A DNA stretch of 62,728 nucleotides, taken from the NCBI GenBank assembly GCA_001818155.1, contig MHJU01000012.1, forward strand, positions 1 to 62,728, written 5' to 3'. The notes beneath the pieces are model-generated. The model made no database searches. It was not told the origin of the DNA and saw only the letters and a program-made list of their open reading frames with translations. Each line of letters begins with the position of its first letter. Positions within the stretch are counted from its first letter, which is position 1. The DNA is from Candidatus Jacksonbacteria bacterium RIFCSPLOWO2_02_FULL_44_20. GTDB lineage: Bacteria; Patescibacteriota; Patescibacteriia; UBA9629. Positions 8,194-17,709 of the stretch are shown here, in pieces. The translations under genes were made by a program, and so were the position numbers.

Positions 8194-9961
8194 AGTGTTT
8201 CTGCCCCTCCTTTATTATCCGTTCAGAAAATTGTTTTAGCGATTCGTTTATCGGCTCTCTTGAACCAAAACGCCGGACTGAAAGCATGGCAGAATCTTCC
8301 CAAACTCCGCTTGGCGTGGCTTCTTTATCGCCGATTACAATTGTATAAGGAATTTTTTGGCTAGCAGAGTTTCTTATTTTTGCGCCGACAGTCTCACCGC
8401 TTTCATCAATTTCTATCCGAAGCTCTGCATTTTTTGCAAGCAGATATTCCTTGAGCAATGACGCGGTTTGAATATGATTTAACGAAACAGGCGCGATAAT
8501 AATCTGCGCGGGCGCAAGCCAGAAAGGAAACGCGCCGGCGTAATGCTCAATCAAAATGCCCATAAAACGTTCAATTGCTCCAAGTATAGTGCAGTGGATC
8601 ACCGCCGGACGCTCTTTTTTTCCAAGATCGGAAATGTAGAACAAGTCAAAATTTTCCGGCTGATTAAAATCAAGTTGTACAGTTGTAAGTTGCCACGGCC
8701 TTCCCAGAGAATCATTGATCGTAATATCAATTTTTGGCCCATAAAACGCGGCTTCGCCTTCTGCGATCGTGTATGGCACCCCCCAGTTTTTAACTGCGGC
8801 AATAAGCATCTCTTCTGCTTTTGCCCACAGCGCGTCATTTCCAAAGTATCTTTCCTTATGTTTTGGATCGCGCACAGAAATGTTTAGAGTGTATTTATCC
8901 AGTCCGAAAACTCGGTATGTTTTTTGCATCAGCGACAAAATCATTTTTATTTCCGATTCAATCTGATCGTGTCGTATGAAGTGGTGTGTGTCATCCTGCG
9001 TCAGTCCTTTTACGCGCACGAGCCCTGAAAGTTCTCCGCTTTTTTCATTGCGATAGACGGCTGTCGTTTCCGCGTAGCGAATCGGAAGTTCGCGATAACT
9101 GTGCGCTGATCCTTTATAAAGCTCAAAGTGGTGCGGACAGTTCATCGGTTTTATCACAAATTCATCTCCTTCTGAATCGGTCATCACAGGCATCATCGCA
9201 TCATATTTTCCCATGTGTCCGCTTTTTTGGTATAACTTCGCTTTCGCGATATGCGGGATATGCACGAATGTGTATCCGAGCGCTTCCTTCTCTTTCCGCA
9301 TAAATTTTTCCAGTTCATGCTTGATGATTTCTCCTTTTCCGGTAAATAACGGGAGCCCTGGCCCAACAAGATCAGAAAAAATAAACAACCCTAGTTCTTT
9401 TCCCAATTTTTTATGATCGCGCTTTTTCGCTTCCTCGCGCATTTTCAGATAATCGTCAAGTTCTTTTTGCGTTTGAAACGCTGTGCCGTAGACGCGCGTG
9501 AGCATGGCGTTTTTTTCGTTTCCACGCCAGTACGCGCCCGCGATTGAAATCAGTTTGAAGCCCCCTAGTTCCTGTTTCGGATTTTCTACATGTCCGCCGC
9601 GGCAAAGATCGGTAAAATTTCCGGAGGTATATACTGTAATCTCTTCGCCTTTGTTTTGAAGTTCGTTAATGAGTTCAATTTTGTACTGATTTCCGTCAAA
9701 AAATTCTTTTGCCTCATCTCCGGTTAATTTGCGCCGCGTAAACGCGCTCCATCCTCCCAAAAGTTCGCGCATTTTGGTTTCAATTTTTGGAAGATCGTCT
9801 TCTAAAATCGGTTCCTGAAATTCAAAATCATAATAAAAACCGGTTTCAATCGGGGGGCCGATCGTTGGTTTTGCTCCAGGGTAGAGTTCTGTAACAGCCG
9901 CGGCGAGGAGATGCGCGGCGCTGTGGCGGAGGTTGTTAAGATAGGTTTTGTCCTCGGGCAT
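8180..9961 (-). CDS. thrS: Threonyl-tRNA synthetase lacking the TGS domain
   Basis: This class II synthetase charges tRNA-Thr. The protein begins directly in the editing (SAD) domain: LRHSAAHLLAAAVTELYPG with the editing HxxxH. The C-x-H zinc/threonine site is in KPMNCPHHFELYK, motif 2 is in TAVYRNEKSGELSGLVRVKG, and the anticodon-binding domain starts near residue 490 (APAQIIIAPVSLNHI). At 593 aa it is about 50 residues shorter than E. coli ThrRS because the N-terminal TGS domain is absent; no upstream in-frame extension supplies it. Confidence 0.95.
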   Translation of the reverse strand: MPEDKTYLNNLRHSAAHLLAAAVTELYPGAKPTIGPPIETGFYYDFEFQEPILEDDLPKIETKMRELLGGWSAFTRRKLTGDEAKEFFDGNQYKIELINELQNKGEEITVYTSGNFTDLCRGGHVENPKQELGGFKLISIAGAYWRGNEKNAMLTRVYGTAFQTQKELDDYLKMREEAKKRDHKKLGKELGLFIFSDLVGPGLPLFTGKGEIIKHELEKFMRKEKEALGYTFVHIPHIAKAKLYQKSGHMGKYDAMMPVMTDSEGDEFVIKPMNCPHHFELYKGSAHSYRELPIRYAETTAVYRNEKSGELSGLVRVKGLTQDDTHHFIRHDQIESEIKMILSLMQKTYRVFGLDKYTLNISVRDPKHKERYFGNDALWAKAEEMLIAAVKNWGVPYTIAEGEAAFYGPKIDITINDSLGRPWQLTTVQLDFNQPENFDLFYISDLGKKERPAVIHCTILGAIERFMGILIEHYAGAFPFWLAPAQIIIAPVSLNHIQTASLLKEYLLAKNAELRIEIDESGETVGAKIRNSASQKIPYTIVIGDKEATPSGVWEDSAMLSVRRFGSREPINESLKQFSERIIKEGQKHYEQT

Positions 9962-9977
9962 AAGCAGTTACTTACGA

Positions 9978-11174
9978 TCAAAATTTTTCTTCCGCATTTT
10001 TAATCGTTATCGCAATTTTCTCCGGAATCCGAGGCGCGCGGGTTACCCAAAAGGGAGAGAAGCGCACCTCTACCGCATCAATCGCTTCATTCGTTAATAA
10101 TTTTGTCTGAATCTCGTTTGCGGACAATCCAGCGAGCTCTTTTAGGTCAATTATTTTTTTTGTTGCATCAAGAGTTGTGAACCCTTCAATTTCTGTAGCG
10201 ATCTTTACTTCGTTCGTTTCCGGATTTATTTCCTGAATGGTGTAAGAAAAACTTTCGTCATTATATCCAAGCACATCCTTTCCATCAGGAAGATCTGCCT
10301 CAAAACTGGTTTTTGTCATATCTTTAACTGTTTCCTCGTCAAAATTCACTCCGTAGGCTTGGGCTGAAGCAATCACAGCAAATTGCTCTTTTTCTTCACC
10401 GATTTTTCCGTCGCTTTCAAACGTAGCGTCTCGTAAAAAAATACGATTTCGCGTTATGACAATTCCTCTCTCATTGAAATCTTGAATTGCTTTTTCAGCG
10501 AGTTTTGCGAGCGCCTCGCTATTCCCTCGTTCAAGGTCTGTTGAAGCAATTATTTTGACAATTCGCGCGCCGCCTGTAAATTGCTCCGAACTTTTTCCAT
10601 AAACAAGTTTTTGGCGTTCAAGAGAGAGCCCTGGAATAGTGAAAGTTGTTGGCGTGATATCTCCATTTTTGCCTTTTTGATCAGCTTTTACTGTAACTTC
10701 CACTGTGCCGCGCGAGGGAACAGTAACGCGATTAGTTGTCCGGAAAAGAATACCATCCGGAGTAAGGAGCCGTGTTTTTGGAACAAGAGATTGGGCAAAA
10801 GGAAGTTCGCTGATAATTGTAACAGCGCCGGTTGCGTAGTCCTCCAATTCCGCGCCTGTTCCTTCCGGGATAATTATTGCCTCAATAGAAATCGGGATAG
10901 TATGCGCAACAGCGCCATAACCTCCAGTTTCCGCGTTTTCATCGCCGTCTTTCAAAACTTTTTCGCGAAGTTTTTTAATCTCGTCTGTTTCAGCATTTTC
11001 ATCATTTGCAAATGTAATAGGAAGGATAATTTCCGTTTGCCGTGTTTTGCCTTGTTCGCGCGCTGTTATGAGAACTTCAGCGTGAGAAAGTGTGAAGTGA
11101 AGAGTGATAATCCCAAGCCCGAGCGCGGAGGCAAAGGCAAGAAGGGCAAGAAGTTTATAGATTACGAGTTTCAT
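9978..11174 (-). CDS. Membrane-anchored protein, possibly baseplate-J-like fold
   Basis: A 398-residue protein with one N-terminal membrane helix (VIYKLLALLAFASALGLGIITL) and a long beta-rich extracytoplasmic part. Around residues 130-170 it has TRLLTPDGILFRTTNRVTVPSRGTVEVTVKA, which resembles the conserved block of proteins annotated as baseplate J/gp47-like. There are no other phage genes nearby, so it is probably a cell-envelope protein. It starts 2 nt downstream of the dnaE stop and is probably cotranscribed with it. Confidence 0.55.
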   Translation of the reverse strand: MKLVIYKLLALLAFASALGLGIITLHFTLSHAEVLITAREQGKTRQTEIILPITFANDENAETDEIKKLREKVLKDGDENAETGGYGAVAHTIPISIEAIIIPEGTGAELEDYATGAVTIISELPFAQSLVPKTRLLTPDGILFRTTNRVTVPSRGTVEVTVKADQKGKNGDITPTTFTIPGLSLERQKLVYGKSSEQFTGGARIVKIIASTDLERGNSEALAKLAEKAIQDFNERGIVITRNRIFLRDATFESDGKIGEEKEQFAVIASAQAYGVNFDEETVKDMTKTSFEADLPDGKDVLGYNDESFSYTIQEINPETNEVKIATEIEGFTTLDATKKIIDLKELAGLSANEIQTKLLTNEAIDAVEVRFSPFWVTRAPRIPEKIAITIKNAEEKF

Positions 11175-11176
11175 AT

Positions 11177-14100
11177 TTATTGTAAGATCACATCTATTTT
11201 TCGTTGCAATAAATCTTCCGGATGCACCTTGAAAGATGTTTTCATGATTTTAACACGGTTCCCGATAATCTGTAAATACACAGGCACGTCCCCAGGAAAC
11301 TGAACCAGCAGTTCTTTGATTTTAAGGAGCGTATCTTTTGAAACAATCGCGGGAATGCGCACTGTAAACACGGTTTCTTCCGATTTTTTTTGTTTTGTTT
11401 TTGTCATAGCCTCCAGCTTTTGTTCGTCAATCGGTTGGATCGTTTCCGCAATGAATTTCGGCTCCGTATCTTTCCACGAAAGCGAGCCTTTTATAAGAAG
11501 AATCGCGTCTTTGTGAACAATATTTTTTACGTTCTGCAAAAGTCGGGGAAATATGATCATTTCCAATTCCCCTCCGAAATCCTCTATTTTTACAAAAACC
11601 ATCGTGTCTCCTTGTTTTGTCTGAATAGATTTTATGGCGTTTACAACTCCGATGATTGTAGTTTTTGCGTTGCGTTCAGAGATCGCGAGTTCTTCCCGAT
11701 TGGTTGTGAGAATTTTAATCGGCGTTATACCGAGATTTTCCATGTACGGCTTTACATGATCAAGCGGATGAGCGCTCGCGTAAAGCCCCAGATATTCTTT
11801 TTCGTATTGAAGGATCGGATACGCCGCAGGATCAAAGAGAGGTTTGAATCGTATTTCGCGCGTAACAGGCGCGTCCCCGAATAATGACACGCGATCAGAA
11901 CTTGTATGAGTTTTTATATCGCGGGCAAAGGCAAGCATAGTTTCTATATTGTAATCAAGTGTCGCGCGGTCGCAAAATCTATCAAGCGCGCCGGCTCTGA
12001 CTAATGCCTCAAGCGATTTTTTGTTGATTGTTGTTGTGCGAATTAAAAAATCCTGAAGAGTCGCGTAAGCTCCGCGCGCCTCGCGATTTTCTATCACCTG
12101 CTCAATCACATTTGCCCCAAGATGCTTAATGGCATTTAACCCAAATCGGATGTTTTGCCCTGCCTCTGGAGCGCCGATCACTGTAAATCCGCCGAGGCTT
12201 TCGTTCACATCTGGAGGAAGAGTTAAAATATGCAAGGCGCGGCATTCTTCAATTCCTTCAGCAACTTTTTCCATGTTTCCGGATTCGCAGGTCAAAAGCG
12301 CGGCCATAAATTCTGGAGGAAAATTCGCCTTTACATAAGCGGTTTGATACGCGACGAGCGCATAAGAAGAGCCGTGCGCTTTATTGAATCCGTACGCCGC
12401 GAATGGTTCTATCAGACGCCATATTCGCTCGGCTTCGCTATCTGAAAGCGAGCTTGTTATTTTGCACCCGTCAATAAATTTATCTTTTTGCGCGGCCATT
12501 TCAGCCGGAATTTTTTTACCGATCGCTTTTCGTAACTTGTCGGCCGATTCCCAGTTGTATCCCGCAAGCGTTATCGCTGTTAAAAGCACATCATCCTGAT
12601 AAGTGATGATGCCGTAGGATTTTGCCAAAATATCTTTGAGTTTCGGATGAGGGTAGGAAACAAGCGAAGGATTATGTTTTCTCTTGATATATTCAGGAAG
12701 AGATTCAATGGGCCCAGGGCGGTAAAGAGAAATCATTGCCATAATGTCAAAAATTGTTGACGGCTCAAGTTCTTTTAGATAACGCGTCATGCCGCTTCCG
12801 GAGAGTTGAAACACGCCCATGGTTTGTCCGCGCGCGAGGAGAGTATATGTTTTCGCATCATCCAAAGGAAGGTTTTCAAGATCAATAGTAATCCCCCGTG
12901 TGCGCGAGATTATTTCGCGCGCAAGCCCGAGAATGGAAAGATTTGTGATTCCCAGCAAATCCATTTTCAGGAGCCCGACATTTTCAACAGCGTGCATTTC
13001 ATATTGTGTTGTTATGGCTCCTTGGCGCGCGTCTTTTTGAAGCGGCGTAAAATCAGTGAGTTCTCCAGGCGCTATAACAATGCCGGCCGCGTGCACGGAC
13101 GGATGCCGAACACACCCTTCCACTTTCCGCGAAAGGTCAATCACGCGCGCCACATCCTCATTTTCATCATATGCGGTTTTGAGTTCAGGGTTTTCAAGCA
13201 GGGCTCTCTCAAGCGTCATCTTGAATCCTTGAGAGCCGATCGGAATCATTTTCGCGAGTTTGTCGCAGAACGAATATGGGAGATTCAGGACGCGCCCCAT
13301 ATCGCGAACCGCCGCGCGCGCCAAAAGCGTTCCAAACGTGATAATGTGCGCGACTTTATCTGCGCCGTACTTGTCGCGCGTATACTGGATTACTTCGGCT
13401 CTCCGCGCGTCTTCAATATCAATATCAATATCCGGAGGCGATGGGCGATAAGGATTTAAGAAACGTTCAAAAGGAAGATCAAAACTCATCGGATCCGCGG
13501 TTGTGATGCCGACCGCATAAGATACAAGAGAACCGGCGGCGCTACCGCGAGTTGTTGTGATGATATTTTTTGTACGCGCAAAACTTATAATGTCCGCGAC
13601 AACTAAAAAATATGGCGCAAAGCCTTTCTTTTTAATAATCTCAAGTTCATAATTCAGCCGCTTCCTGTATTTCTCCGGCGCCTCGTCAATTGATCGCATA
13701 TTGAAGCGTCTAATAAGCCCTGTTTCCGCCTCTTTTGCAAGATACTCGTCCGGCGCCATGTTTTGCGGAATCGCCACTGTCGGGAACATCCATTTGTTCA
13801 TCGGAAGTTCCACTGAAACCATGTCTTGAACAAGGCTGGTATTTGAAACAGACTCGGGAATGTCGCGAAATTTATCCCGCATTTCATCCGGAGACGCAAA
13901 GTGAAGGTTTGAGTTTATCATTGTCAGCCTGTTCGCGTCCTCAATTTTTTTTCCGGTCTGTAGAGCAAGAAGCGCGTCCTGTGCGTACTTGTCTTCCGGG
14001 TTTATGTAGTGCACGTCGTTTGTCGCAACGAGCGGTACGCGCAGTTCCTCGCCCAGTTCTATAAGCGCATCTCTGATCGTTTTATATTCTGGCATTTCCG

Positions 14101-14626
14101 GATGATCCTGAATTTCTAAAAAATAATTTTCTTTCCCTACAATTTTTTGATATTCCAAAATCACCGCGCGCGCGGCGTCTTTCCCTTTTTCAAGAATGAC
14201 CCTCGCTAGTTCGCCGTTTGCGCAACCGGAAAGTAAAATTAGTCCTTCGGAGTGCAGAGCCAGAGATTCTTTATCAATGCGAGGTTTATAATAAAATCCT
14301 TTGAGCCAGCCGATGCTCGTTAATTTCATTAAATTTTTATAACCGGCATAAGTTTTTGCAAGGATGGTGAGATGATAGCGGGTTCGCTCGCTTTTGCTTC
14401 GCTCTTCGGAGAGCGGATATGGGGAGACATACGCTTCCATTCCAAGAATCGGTTTTACGTCGTGTTCTTTGCACGTCTTGTAAAATTCAATTGCCCCGTA
14501 CATTGCGCCGTGGTCGGTTAAGGCAAGCGCTGGCATCTTAAACTCGCGCGCCTTTTGCACAAGGTCGGAAATTTTCGGGAGTCCGTCAAGAAGCGAATAG
14601 TGGCTGTGGACGTGGAGGTGGATCAT
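11177..14626 (-). CDS. dnaE: DNA polymerase III alpha subunit
   Basis: The replicative polymerase, 1149 aa. The N-terminal PHP domain begins IHLHVHSHYSLLDG and keeps metal-ligand motifs (ALTDHGAMYG, ATNDVHY). The palm has PDIDIDIED with the catalytic aspartates; TTRGSAAGSLVSYAVGIT and YRPGPIESLPEYIKRK are polymerase/fingers motifs. A helix-hairpin-helix and OB domain follow near residues 830-1050. There is no exonuclease insertion, so it is DnaE-type rather than PolC. GGAG 8 nt upstream of the ATG, contributed by the adjacent palindromic repeat, serves as the ribosome-binding site. Confidence 0.97.
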   Translation of the reverse strand: MIHLHVHSHYSLLDGLPKISDLVQKAREFKMPALALTDHGAMYGAIEFYKTCKEHDVKPILGMEAYVSPYPLSEERSKSERTRYHLTILAKTYAGYKNLMKLTSIGWLKGFYYKPRIDKESLALHSEGLILLSGCANGELARVILEKGKDAARAVILEYQKIVGKENYFLEIQDHPEMPEYKTIRDALIELGEELRVPLVATNDVHYINPEDKYAQDALLALQTGKKIEDANRLTMINSNLHFASPDEMRDKFRDIPESVSNTSLVQDMVSVELPMNKWMFPTVAIPQNMAPDEYLAKEAETGLIRRFNMRSIDEAPEKYRKRLNYELEIIKKKGFAPYFLVVADIISFARTKNIITTTRGSAAGSLVSYAVGITTADPMSFDLPFERFLNPYRPSPPDIDIDIEDARRAEVIQYTRDKYGADKVAHIITFGTLLARAAVRDMGRVLNLPYSFCDKLAKMIPIGSQGFKMTLERALLENPELKTAYDENEDVARVIDLSRKVEGCVRHPSVHAAGIVIAPGELTDFTPLQKDARQGAITTQYEMHAVENVGLLKMDLLGITNLSILGLAREIISRTRGITIDLENLPLDDAKTYTLLARGQTMGVFQLSGSGMTRYLKELEPSTIFDIMAMISLYRPGPIESLPEYIKRKHNPSLVSYPHPKLKDILAKSYGIITYQDDVLLTAITLAGYNWESADKLRKAIGKKIPAEMAAQKDKFIDGCKITSSLSDSEAERIWRLIEPFAAYGFNKAHGSSYALVAYQTAYVKANFPPEFMAALLTCESGNMEKVAEGIEECRALHILTLPPDVNESLGGFTVIGAPEAGQNIRFGLNAIKHLGANVIEQVIENREARGAYATLQDFLIRTTTINKKSLEALVRAGALDRFCDRATLDYNIETMLAFARDIKTHTSSDRVSLFGDAPVTREIRFKPLFDPAAYPILQYEKEYLGLYASAHPLDHVKPYMENLGITPIKILTTNREELAISERNAKTTIIGVVNAIKSIQTKQGDTMVFVKIEDFGGELEMIIFPRLLQNVKNIVHKDAILLIKGSLSWKDTEPKFIAETIQPIDEQKLEAMTKTKQKKSEETVFTVRIPAIVSKDTLLKIKELLVQFPGDVPVYLQIIGNRVKIMKTSFKVHPEDLLQRKIDVILQ

Positions 14627-14635
14627 GAAGGTTCT

Positions 14636-14663
14636 CCGCTAAAGGCGGATCCGCCTCTGGCGG
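14636..14663. repeat. GC-rich palindromic element at the dnaE 5' end
   Basis: CCGCT-AAA-GGCGGATCCGCC-TCT-GGCGG contains the perfect palindrome AGGCGGATCCGCCT plus flanking GGCGG/CCGCC half sites. From memory, very similar sequences are dispersed in other Parcubacteria genomes. Only one copy is seen here. It lies in the dnaE leader and supplies its GGAG. Confidence 0.6.
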
Positions 14664-14724
14664 AAAAGTTAAAGGTTAAAAGTTTAAAGTTGCAGTTAAA
14701 AATTGATGATTTGCCATAAATTTT

Positions 14725-15540
14725 TTAGATAACCTTGCTAGAAAATAAATCAGCCGGGATCTCTTTAATTCTTTTTTTCGCAAGGTCGCAATACTCTTTA
14801 CTTATATCAATCCCGATATAATTTCTATCTAATTTTTTTGCTCCAACACAAGTAGTGCCGCTTCCACACATTGGGTCTAATACTACATCACTCTTATTTG
14901 TCCAAGATAAGATATGATCCTCCACAAGTTTTATGGGGAATGGGGCTGGGTGTTCTTTCGCTGGTTGGTCCTCTTTATTTTTTCCGACGACATATTCCCA
15001 TACATTCCCTTTGATTTTTTTATCTTTAACCGGCTTTGCCATTTTTTTTCTAGTTTGAATATCTTTTGAATAATTTTTATAAGTAGTCCCATTCAACTGT
15101 AACCCTGCATGAAGACAATCAACCATGATGGGATTATGAACTTTTGTTAGTTCTTTACTGAAAACAAACATATATTCAAACTCATTAGTATATCGTTTTC
15201 TATAAACTTGCGGAATAGGATTTCTCTTTTTAAAAATCATTGTATCGTGTAGGTTAAAGCCAGCTTCTTTGAAAAAAAGGGCTTGCTGAAAACTCGTTCC
15301 TGTTTCGCTACCATCAATTGTCGCGTCTCCAATGACCCAAACAACAATTCCTCCTTTTCTGATGACGCGAAACAACTCTTTGACAATCCCTTCAAAATTA
15401 AATTTATAGCCGTTATAAGCTCTTAAATTGTCGTAGGGGGGCGAAGTTACAACTAAATCAACACTTCCGTTTTCGAAGTTTTTAAGTACATCAAGACAAT
15501 CACCCTGTATAATTTTGTTTAGATAATCTTTTGTACTCAT
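14725..15540 (-). CDS. DNA methyltransferase of a HindIII-like R-M system
   Basis: A 271-residue amino-methyltransferase with motif order IV (VTSPPYDNLRAY, near residue 33) then I (VVLDPMCGSGTTCVGA, near residue 225), i.e. beta-type N6-A/N4-C methyltransferases. KKRNPIPQVYRKRYTNEFEYMFVFSK is the usual central region. It lies 6 nt downstream of the HindIII-like nuclease on the same strand, so it most likely protects the same sequence, predicted AAGCTT. Both genes are more AT-rich than their neighbours, which suggests acquisition by transfer. Confidence 0.88.
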   Translation of the reverse strand: MSTKDYLNKIIQGDCLDVLKNFENGSVDLVVTSPPYDNLRAYNGYKFNFEGIVKELFRVIRKGGIVVWVIGDATIDGSETGTSFQQALFFKEAGFNLHDTMIFKKRNPIPQVYRKRYTNEFEYMFVFSKELTKVHNPIMVDCLHAGLQLNGTTYKNYSKDIQTRKKMAKPVKDKKIKGNVWEYVVGKNKEDQPAKEHPAPFPIKLVEDHILSWTNKSDVVLDPMCGSGTTCVGAKKLDRNYIGIDISKEYCDLAKKRIKEIPADLFSSKVI

Positions 15541-15546
15541 AACGAA

Positions 15547-16416
15547 CTAAATTATATTTACCCTTTCAATTGCCTTTTTGATGGTTTCTATTTTTTGTTC
15601 AATTTTTTGTGCCTTGATTAACAATTTTATAGCTTGCTCTCGGTTGAGTTTCTTAAACTCTTCAATTTTTGATGTCCAATAATTAATACCCTCTTGACCC
15701 ACCTCTTTTGTTTTACCTATTTCTTGTTCTTTATACTTTTTTAAAATACCAAGTGGTTGTTTTGTAATTTCACAAATCAAAGTATCAATCGCGTGCCAAT
15801 AAGTTGTCCCTCTTTTTTGGTCCGCGGCTTTATAATTTTTCTTAACACATGCCGATGTCTTCCAAAGTTTTTCTAAATCACCTTTTATGCCTTTATCAAT
15901 CAAAAATTGAAGGTGGACATAAGAAAGAAGCGTTACATTCTGCTCAATTGCTTGGTGGTAAATTTGACTTCTATCTGCTGGATATTGTGATAATGGAGAA
16001 ACTAAAAGCGCGTAAGTATCTTGTCTTCGCCAATCATCAAGGGCTTTAACCTTAAAATCTTTTTGGTTCTTTGCAGTCCTGCTTAAACGAAAACATTTAG
16101 CATCACTAACTAGCGTATAGTTTTTTGCCTTTGAATATACATCCGCAGAATTTCCCCTCGTTCTTAATACTTCCGACTTTAGCCCCAAAAGTTCTAATGA
16201 TTTAGCCAAAATTATATCTGAAAATTTTGACCATAGTTTTTCTTCCGAACTATCATGCTCAAAAACTTCTGGCATGATACCAACTTGTATTAGTTCTGCG
16301 ATTAAAGTTTCCTTTTTTATTGGTTGATATTTTTTCTCAATCAATTCGAAAGAATTGCTTTTGTTGCTAAACTGAAAAATATCGTCAATTATTTGTTTGC
16401 GAAAAGATTTTTTCAT
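15547..16416 (-). CDS. HindIII-like type II restriction endonuclease
   Basis: The central block SDAKCFRLSRTAKNQKDFKVKALDDWR is, from memory, nearly identical to R.HindIII (ADAKSFRLSRTAKNQKDFKVKAL). The preceding RTRGNSADVY and EEKLWSKFSDIILAKSLELL also match. It carries a PD-(D/E)xK-type catalytic core (D...DAK). Length (about 290 aa) fits HindIII (300 aa). I prefer the ATG at 16416 (MKKSFRK), since HindIII also starts MKKS. It precedes its methyltransferase. Specificity for AAGCTT is an inference from sequence similarity. Confidence 0.9.
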   Translation of the reverse strand: MKKSFRKQIIDDIFQFSNKSNSFELIEKKYQPIKKETLIAELIQVGIMPEVFEHDSSEEKLWSKFSDIILAKSLELLGLKSEVLRTRGNSADVYSKAKNYTLVSDAKCFRLSRTAKNQKDFKVKALDDWRRQDTYALLVSPLSQYPADRSQIYHQAIEQNVTLLSYVHLQFLIDKGIKGDLEKLWKTSACVKKNYKAADQKRGTTYWHAIDTLICEITKQPLGILKKYKEQEIGKTKEVGQEGINYWTSKIEEFKKLNREQAIKLLIKAQKIEQKIETIKKAIERVNII

Positions 16417-16434
16417 ACGTTGCATTTTGAACTT

Positions 16435-16731
16435 TCAACTTGGTTTTATTTTTGTTTTACGCTTTTTTTTCCTCGCTCTCGCATACTCCACCACCTCAAT
16501 AATCGCCTTACTTATTGCGGTTGCGGTTGTCGCGGTGGCTGAAGTTTTGTCTTTGAATCGGTCAACGACTTTTGTGAACATTTCAAAACGTTCTTTAACC
16601 GCTTTTGTGATGAGCCGCACGTCCCGTAGCGAACAGATTGCGTAATACAGAAGGAGAGAGAGGAGCGTTGCGAGCACGGCGCTTGAGATCGCAAGCGAGA
16701 GAAATAGAATGTCTTTTGTGGTGATTGGCAT
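16435..16731 (-). CDS. Small single-span membrane protein
   Basis: A 98-residue protein beginning MPITTKDILFLSLAISSAVLATLLSLLLYYAICSL: one membrane helix, then a charged helical cytoplasmic segment and a very basic end (ARARKKKRKTKIKPS). The ORF track adds six residues at the front (start at 16749), but they lie in repeat-like sequence. I recognise no family. It lies 18 nt upstream of the R-M nuclease gene. Confidence 0.5.
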   Translation of the reverse strand: MPITTKDILFLSLAISSAVLATLLSLLLYYAICSLRDVRLITKAVKERFEMFTKVVDRFKDKTSATATTATAISKAIIEVVEYARARKKKRKTKIKPS

Positions 16732-16737
16732 AAATAA

Positions 16738-16826
16738 TTCAAAATTCAAAATCTAAAATTCAAAATCTGAACTTTTACTAACTTTGAATCTTAATTTTGC
16801 ATTTTTAATTCTGCATTTTGAATTTT
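16738..16826. repeat. Degenerate ATTCAAAAT-type low-complexity repeat
   Basis: The gap between divergent genes is filled by imperfect direct copies of ATTCAAAAT(CT) and their inverse (GCATTTTGAATTTT). Related AT-rich sequence is found in the coding region at 29436-29487. It probably separates the two transcription units. Confidence 0.6.
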
Positions 16827-16881
16827 ATTCTACCACACCTTCACCTCTTTTTTCAACTGTGTTACTATAATCGCTATACTT

Positions 16882-17709
16882 ATGGGAGATCAATTAAGCG
16901 ACAGACAACTTGCTATTGCATCATGGATGTATGAACGCCGTCTCGTTTTGGAACGAATTGTTCGCGTTTTCTTGGGCGTTTGCATGTTCGGGCTTTTTGG
17001 CGCGATCGTCGTAAATACCGTTTTGTATATAAGCTCGTATCAGGCGCATCGCATACAAATCCTGTCAGGAACACAGAATGCGATTCTATCAGGCGATCCC
17101 GCGCTTTTAGCCTCTCCCCGCTCACTCACGGCTTCAGAAATTACTGCTATCATAAGAGGGGAGCGGAGCGCAGATTTATATAGTTCAATTAACAATCCAA
17201 ACGCATCGTGGGCAGTTTTTTCAGTTCGTTATTATTTTTCAAGCCGCGGCGCGCCAATTACAGAGCCGCGCGAAACTTTTGCGCTTCCTGGTGAAAATTC
17301 GGTTGTTGGTTTTGCAAATGGCGCAGAGTTTTCAGCGCCTTTTGAGCTTATTCTTGAAGACATAAAATGGCGTAAAATTATTTTGCCGATTGAGCGCGAG
17401 CGCCTTAAACTTTTTTCCATTGAATCGCGCGATGTCGTATTCACGCCAGGCGATATTGAATCAGCGTCTTCATCAGTTCTAGCAACGCTTGTGAACAAAA
17501 GTCCGTTTGGATTTTGGAACGCGCCTATTACAGCGATTCTCTATAATAACAATTCGCTTGTCGGCATCGGGGAATACACGCTTTCACAATTTGCCGCTGG
17601 CGAGGAACGGGCTGTTTTGATTGGAGTCGGAAACATCAGATTTCCAGTAACAAATGTAGAGATTGTTCCGCGCGTGAACATGCTTGATGACGGTTCGCTA
17701 ATGCTATGA
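16882..17709 (+). CDS. Hypothetical single-span membrane protein upstream of rodA
   Basis: A 275-residue protein with a cytoplasmic N-terminus, one membrane helix (RVFLGVCMFGLFGAIVVNTVLYI) and a beta-rich external part. I recognise no family. It overlaps rodA by ATGA and so is cotranscribed and probably coupled with it, which suggests a cell-wall-related role (inference). TATACT at 16875-16880 ends 1 nt before this ATG; if that is the -10 element, the real start may be the in-frame ATG at 16927 (MYERRLVLERIVR). Confidence 0.6.
   Translation: MGDQLSDRQLAIASWMYERRLVLERIVRVFLGVCMFGLFGAIVVNTVLYISSYQAHRIQILSGTQNAILSGDPALLASPRSLTASEITAIIRGERSADLYSSINNPNASWAVFSVRYYFSSRGAPITEPRETFALPGENSVVGFANGAEFSAPFELILEDIKWRKIILPIERERLKLFSIESRDVVFTPGDIESASSSVLATLVNKSPFGFWNAPITAILYNNNSLVGIGEYTLSQFAAGEERAVLIGVGNIRFPVTNVEIVPRVNMLDDGSLML

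Noticed and set aside
9978-11174. Prophage or tailocin based on the baseplate-J-like protein
   Set aside because: No other phage structural genes are nearby; the protein is membrane-anchored and sits in a housekeeping operon.
12806-13459. 217-codon + strand ORF opposite dnaE
   Set aside because: It lies wholly inside a conserved gene, has Cys/Phe/Arg-rich shadow composition and no ribosome-binding site; the same applies to 10581-11303, 11390-11884 and 2884-3225.
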